From positions 1-8,086 of the forward strand of contig JAHITG010000055.1 of the NCBI GenBank assembly GCA_018817865.1: a stretch of 8,086 bases of DNA, given 5' to 3'. Numbering within the stretch: position 1 is the first letter of the stretch; each line of letters begins with the position of its first letter. A model generated the notes under the pieces. The model was not told the origin of the DNA, made no database searches, and saw only the letters and a list, made by a program, of their open reading frames with translations. The translations under genes were made by a program, and so were the position numbers. Positions 6,009-8,086 of this stretch are shown piece after piece. Source of the stretch: Spirochaetota bacterium. GTDB lineage: Bacteria > Spirochaetota > JAHITG01.

Positions 6009-6872
6009 ATGAAAAAAAGAATATTGATATTATCATTACTTTGCTTCTTTTCTTCCCTGGACTCGGCAACTTTACCGGTGAAAAGGGTAAAACTGACATC
6101 AACATTCGGCGAAAGCAGAAAAGATCATTTTCACAACGGTATGGACTTTGGCGGAGGAGTTCAAAGCGTCCATGCCATTGAAGACGGAAAAATAATCTTT
6201 TTTTCGGATAAGGATGATTTTCCTTTTAATAATTACTTCGGAAGCGGAAATTATGTGATCGTAGACCATAAAAAAACCAGGTCCTACTATATGCATCTTG
6301 AAGACGGCTCCGTGAACAAGACTAATATCTCCGTAAAGGAAGATGCAATTCTGGGGAAGACTTCGGACACAGGACATTCCTACGGGATCCATCTCCATTT
6401 TACACTGGAAAATAAACAGCCGAATCAGATACTGAATCCTCTCCTCTTCTTTAAAGAAGCGATCACGGATAATGTCAGGCCCAGGATAGAGCGGTTCATG
6501 GTTAAAGTTGACGATTCTGATCCTGTCATTATTTCACAATCACACCAGATCCCGGCAGGGTCCGAGATCACCCTGCTCATCAATGCTTACGATACTCTGC
6601 AGAATAACAACAATAAGATGGGAGTATATAAGATCACCTGTTATTTAAATAATGATAAATTAACCGAGTATATTTTTGATAGATTAAATGTAAAGAATAA
6701 TTTTTACTATTTAAATCCGAGTTACTCTTTTAAAGATATTTACCTGGATAAATACACGTATATTATTGGAAAATTTCCAATAAAAGAAAAGGAGTATACT
6801 ATCAAAGTCGTTGTAGAAGATTTTGCCGGGAATACAGCACAAACAGAAAAAACTTTAAAGATCACACAATAA
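6009..6872 (+). CDS. secreted M23 (LytM/peptidoglycan endopeptidase) family metallopeptidase with C-terminal beta domain
   Basis: This is a zinc endopeptidase predicted to cut peptide bridges of peptidoglycan in the periplasm. An N-terminal signal peptide (MKKR, a hydrophobic core at 5-17, likely cleavage after SLDSA at 20) is present. The peptidase domain spans about 30-148 and keeps all key residues: H42 and D46 in HNGMD, H96 in YYMHL, and H128 and H130 in GIHLHF. H42, D46 and H130 should bind zinc, with H96 and H128 catalytic, so it looks like an active enzyme and not a degenerate EnvC/NlpD-type activator. About 154-287 is a separate beta-rich, probably Ig-like domain that ends in VVVEDFAGNTAQTEKTLKI. 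It begins one base after the propeller-like gene and has no Shine-Dalgarno, so translational coupling is likely. The following purS-like gene begins 4 bp after its stop. C12 in the signal peptide does not sit in a lipobox. Confidence 0.93.
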   Translation: MKKRILILSLLCFFSSLDSATLPVKRVKLTSTFGESRKDHFHNGMDFGGGVQSVHAIEDGKIIFFSDKDDFPFNNYFGSGNYVIVDHKKTRSYYMHLEDGSVNKTNISVKEDAILGKTSDTGHSYGIHLHFTLENKQPNQILNPLLFFKEAITDNVRPRIERFMVKVDDSDPVIISQSHQIPAGSEITLLINAYDTLQNNNNKMGVYKITCYLNNDKLTEYIFDRLNVKNNFYYLNPSYSFKDIYLDKYTYIIGKFPIKEKEYTIKVVVEDFAGNTAQTEKTLKITQ

Positions 6873-6876
6873 GAAT

Positions 6877-7341
6877 ATGAATTGGCTGGTAGAAATAAAA
6901 AGCAGTGACGACCATCTTTCATTTGATGCTGGACAGATCAATATGCCCATTCAGGACATTCATCCTTCTAAACTATATTATATAGCCGGAACCTTAACCA
7001 GAGAAGAGATCCAGAAGAGCATTGATCTTCTCTTTAAAGACCCTTTAACTGAAAAAGAGAAGATCTATAAAATGAGCGATATAGAAAAAATGAAAGAGAA
7101 TCCCGTAAATACGGAAGCGGATAGATGGGAAGTAGAGGTCTTTTATAAAAAGGAAGTGACAGACCCGGCCACATCATATATTCTGAAAGCGCTGAACGAT
7201 ATCAGTATCAAAGCGGATAATGTCCGTACCGGCTATCGATATGTGATCAAAGGAAAACTGAACCTTGAAAATGTGAAACTCTTTGCTCGCCGGTATCTGG
7301 CCAACCTGATCGTACAGGATATGTATATTAAAAGTTTATAG
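6877..7341 (+). CDS. purS: tandem PurS-like subunit of phosphoribosylformylglycinamidine (FGAM) synthase
   Basis: This is the probable small subunit of FGAM synthase, step 4 of purine synthesis, in which PurS bridges PurL and the glutaminase PurQ. The 154-aa product is about twice the usual PurS length of 80-85 aa and reads as two PurS-like halves. Residues 83-154 keep the PurS pattern: WEVEVFYKKEVTDPATSYILKAL, then VRTGYRYVIKGKL and FARRYLANLIVQDMYI. Residues 1-65 are a shortened, more diverged copy ending in LTREEIQKSIDLLFKDPL. As I recall, in Geobacter-type enzymes two such halves are fused in front of PurL on a single chain. Here PurL follows as a separate gene 13 bp downstream in another frame, with its own ATG. 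The second half is a good match; the first is weaker. It sits 4 bp after the M23 peptidase gene and seems to share its transcript. No purQ is visible; a glutaminase domain could lie beyond the window. Confidence 0.8.
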   Translation: MNWLVEIKSSDDHLSFDAGQINMPIQDIHPSKLYYIAGTLTREEIQKSIDLLFKDPLTEKEKIYKMSDIEKMKENPVNTEADRWEVEVFYKKEVTDPATSYILKALNDISIKADNVRTGYRYVIKGKLNLENVKLFARRYLANLIVQDMYIKSL

Positions 7342-7354
7342 AGATCAATGTACT

Positions 7355-8086
7355 ATGTTAAACGAGATCAAATTATCAGCCATGTCTTCTTCTGAACTTG
7401 TTTCCTTAAGTAAAAACCGGACACTCTCTTTAAACATGGAAGAGATGCTGGCAATACAGAAACATTTTAAAAGTCAAAAGAGGGAACCCACGGACCTGGA
7501 GATGGAAGTGATCGCCCAGACGTGGTCAGAACACTGTAAGCACAAGATCTTTAATTCCCATATTGAGATAAAAGAGAACGGAAAAACAAGAGTTTATAAG
7601 AATCTCTTTAAAGAGACTATTGTTGATTCAACAAAAAAGATCAAAAAACGGCTTGGAAAAAAAGACCATACCGTATCCATATTTAAAGATAATTCAGGAA
7701 TTGTCAAGTTCAATAAAAGATATAATGTCTGTTTCAAAGTAGAGACCCATAATCATCCTTCCGCACTGGATCCCTTTGGTGGAGCCAATACGGGATTGGG
7801 CGGTGTGATACGGGATATCCTCGGAACAGGTCTCTGTGCTACACCAATTGCAAATACCGATGTATTCTGTTTTGCCGGTCCTGAGTTTCCTTACAATAAA
7901 CTGCCTGAAGGTATCCTTCATCCGAAGAGGATCTATAAAGGAGTAGTGGAAGGGATCAAAGATTACGGCAATAAGATCGGGATACCCACAGTGAACGGTT
8001 CGATCCATTTTGATGACCGGTACCTGGGAAACCCCCTTGTCTATGCCGGAACAGTGGGCATCATCCCGTGTAAAAAAAGCCATAAA
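7355..8086 (+). CDS. purL: phosphoribosylformylglycinamidine synthase PurL, N-terminal part (3' partial)
   Basis: This is the catalytic subunit of FGAM synthase, which converts FGAR, glutamine-derived ammonia and ATP into FGAM in de novo purine synthesis. The first 244 codons are visible and the frame is open to the right edge, so the length and any fused glutaminase domain are unknown. The first ATG of this frame, at 7355, begins MLNEIKLSAMSSSEL, which fits the N-terminal linker domain of PurL. A weak GAG at 7341-7343 lies 11 nt upstream. Motifs in order are TWSEHCKHKIF at 56-66, FKDNSG at 110-115, VETHNHPSALDPFGGANTG at 129-147 (ATP/Mg binding), NTDVFCFAGPEF, GIPTVNGSI and GNPLVYAGTVG. The exact form of these blocks (SEHCKHKI, FKDNSG, NTDVFCF) resembles the long PurS-PurL fusions of Desulfuromonadales more than B. 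subtilis PurL. An out-of-frame ATG at 7348 opens only a 15-codon frame. Confidence 0.96.
   Translation, partial: MLNEIKLSAMSSSELVSLSKNRTLSLNMEEMLAIQKHFKSQKREPTDLEMEVIAQTWSEHCKHKIFNSHIEIKENGKTRVYKNLFKETIVDSTKKIKKRLGKKDHTVSIFKDNSGIVKFNKRYNVCFKVETHNHPSALDPFGGANTGLGGVIRDILGTGLCATPIANTDVFCFAGPEFPYNKLPEGILHPKRIYKGVVEGIKDYGNKIGIPTVNGSIHFDDRYLGNPLVYAGTVGIIPCKKSHK

Noticed and set aside
6009..6071. Lipoprotein signal for the M23 peptidase (C12)
   Set aside because: The Cys follows SLL in the hydrophobic core, which does not fit a lipobox; a type I cleavage after residue 20 fits better.
7694..8083. Minus-strand open frame of 129 codons at the right end
   Set aside because: It is the complement of the conserved PurL motifs VETHNHPSA to VYAGTVG, which clearly establish the plus strand as coding.

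Overview
The window is a compact, moderately AT-rich stretch of bacterial chromosome with short intergenic gaps. All identifiable genes are housekeeping, regulatory or envelope functions. There is no sign of a phage, insertion sequence, CRISPR array, tRNA or rRNA. The organism appears to be a diderm bacterium. The evidence is a FecR-type anti-sigma regulator, a secreted M23 peptidase paired with a membrane-anchored propeller-like protein, and a PurS-PurL arrangement that I recall as a fused protein in Desulfuromonadales-like bacteria. Spirochaetota or a delta-proteobacterium-like lineage would fit, but this is a low-confidence inference. Few starts carry a Shine-Dalgarno sequence.

Left part (1-3910): the 3' end of a DegT/DnrJ/EryC1/StrS aminotransferase gene reads rightward into the window. 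It converges on a leftward block in the order sigma factor, anti-sigma/FecR protein, mnmG (reading right to left from 3838 to 278). The sigma and anti-sigma genes form a 25-bp-spaced pair, with a sigma-70-like promoter upstream of the sigma gene. mnmG has its own good promoter, placed so that transcription would begin at or next to the ATG, which suggests a leaderless mRNA.

Middle (3845-4107): a divergent intergenic region of about 260 bp. It holds the sigma-gene promoter and a GC-richer stretch with A/T tracts and no clear function.

Right part (4108-8086): two rightward groups. The first is a small J-domain-like protein lacking the HPD motif, overlapping by 14 bp a YjbQ-family gene. The second starts from a TTGACA promoter just before 4847. 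It runs as membrane-anchored beta-propeller-like protein, M23 LytM-type endopeptidase, tandem-PurS-like protein and PurL (cut by the window end), with gaps of 1, 4 and 13 bp. Envelope and purine-synthesis genes therefore appear to share one transcript.

The points most worth a second look are the leaderless or near-leaderless promoters with identical 16-bp spacers, the split PurS-PurS/PurL enzyme, the propeller/M23 pair, the HPD-less J-like protein coupled to yjbQ, and the C-terminal extension on the FecR anti-sigma protein.
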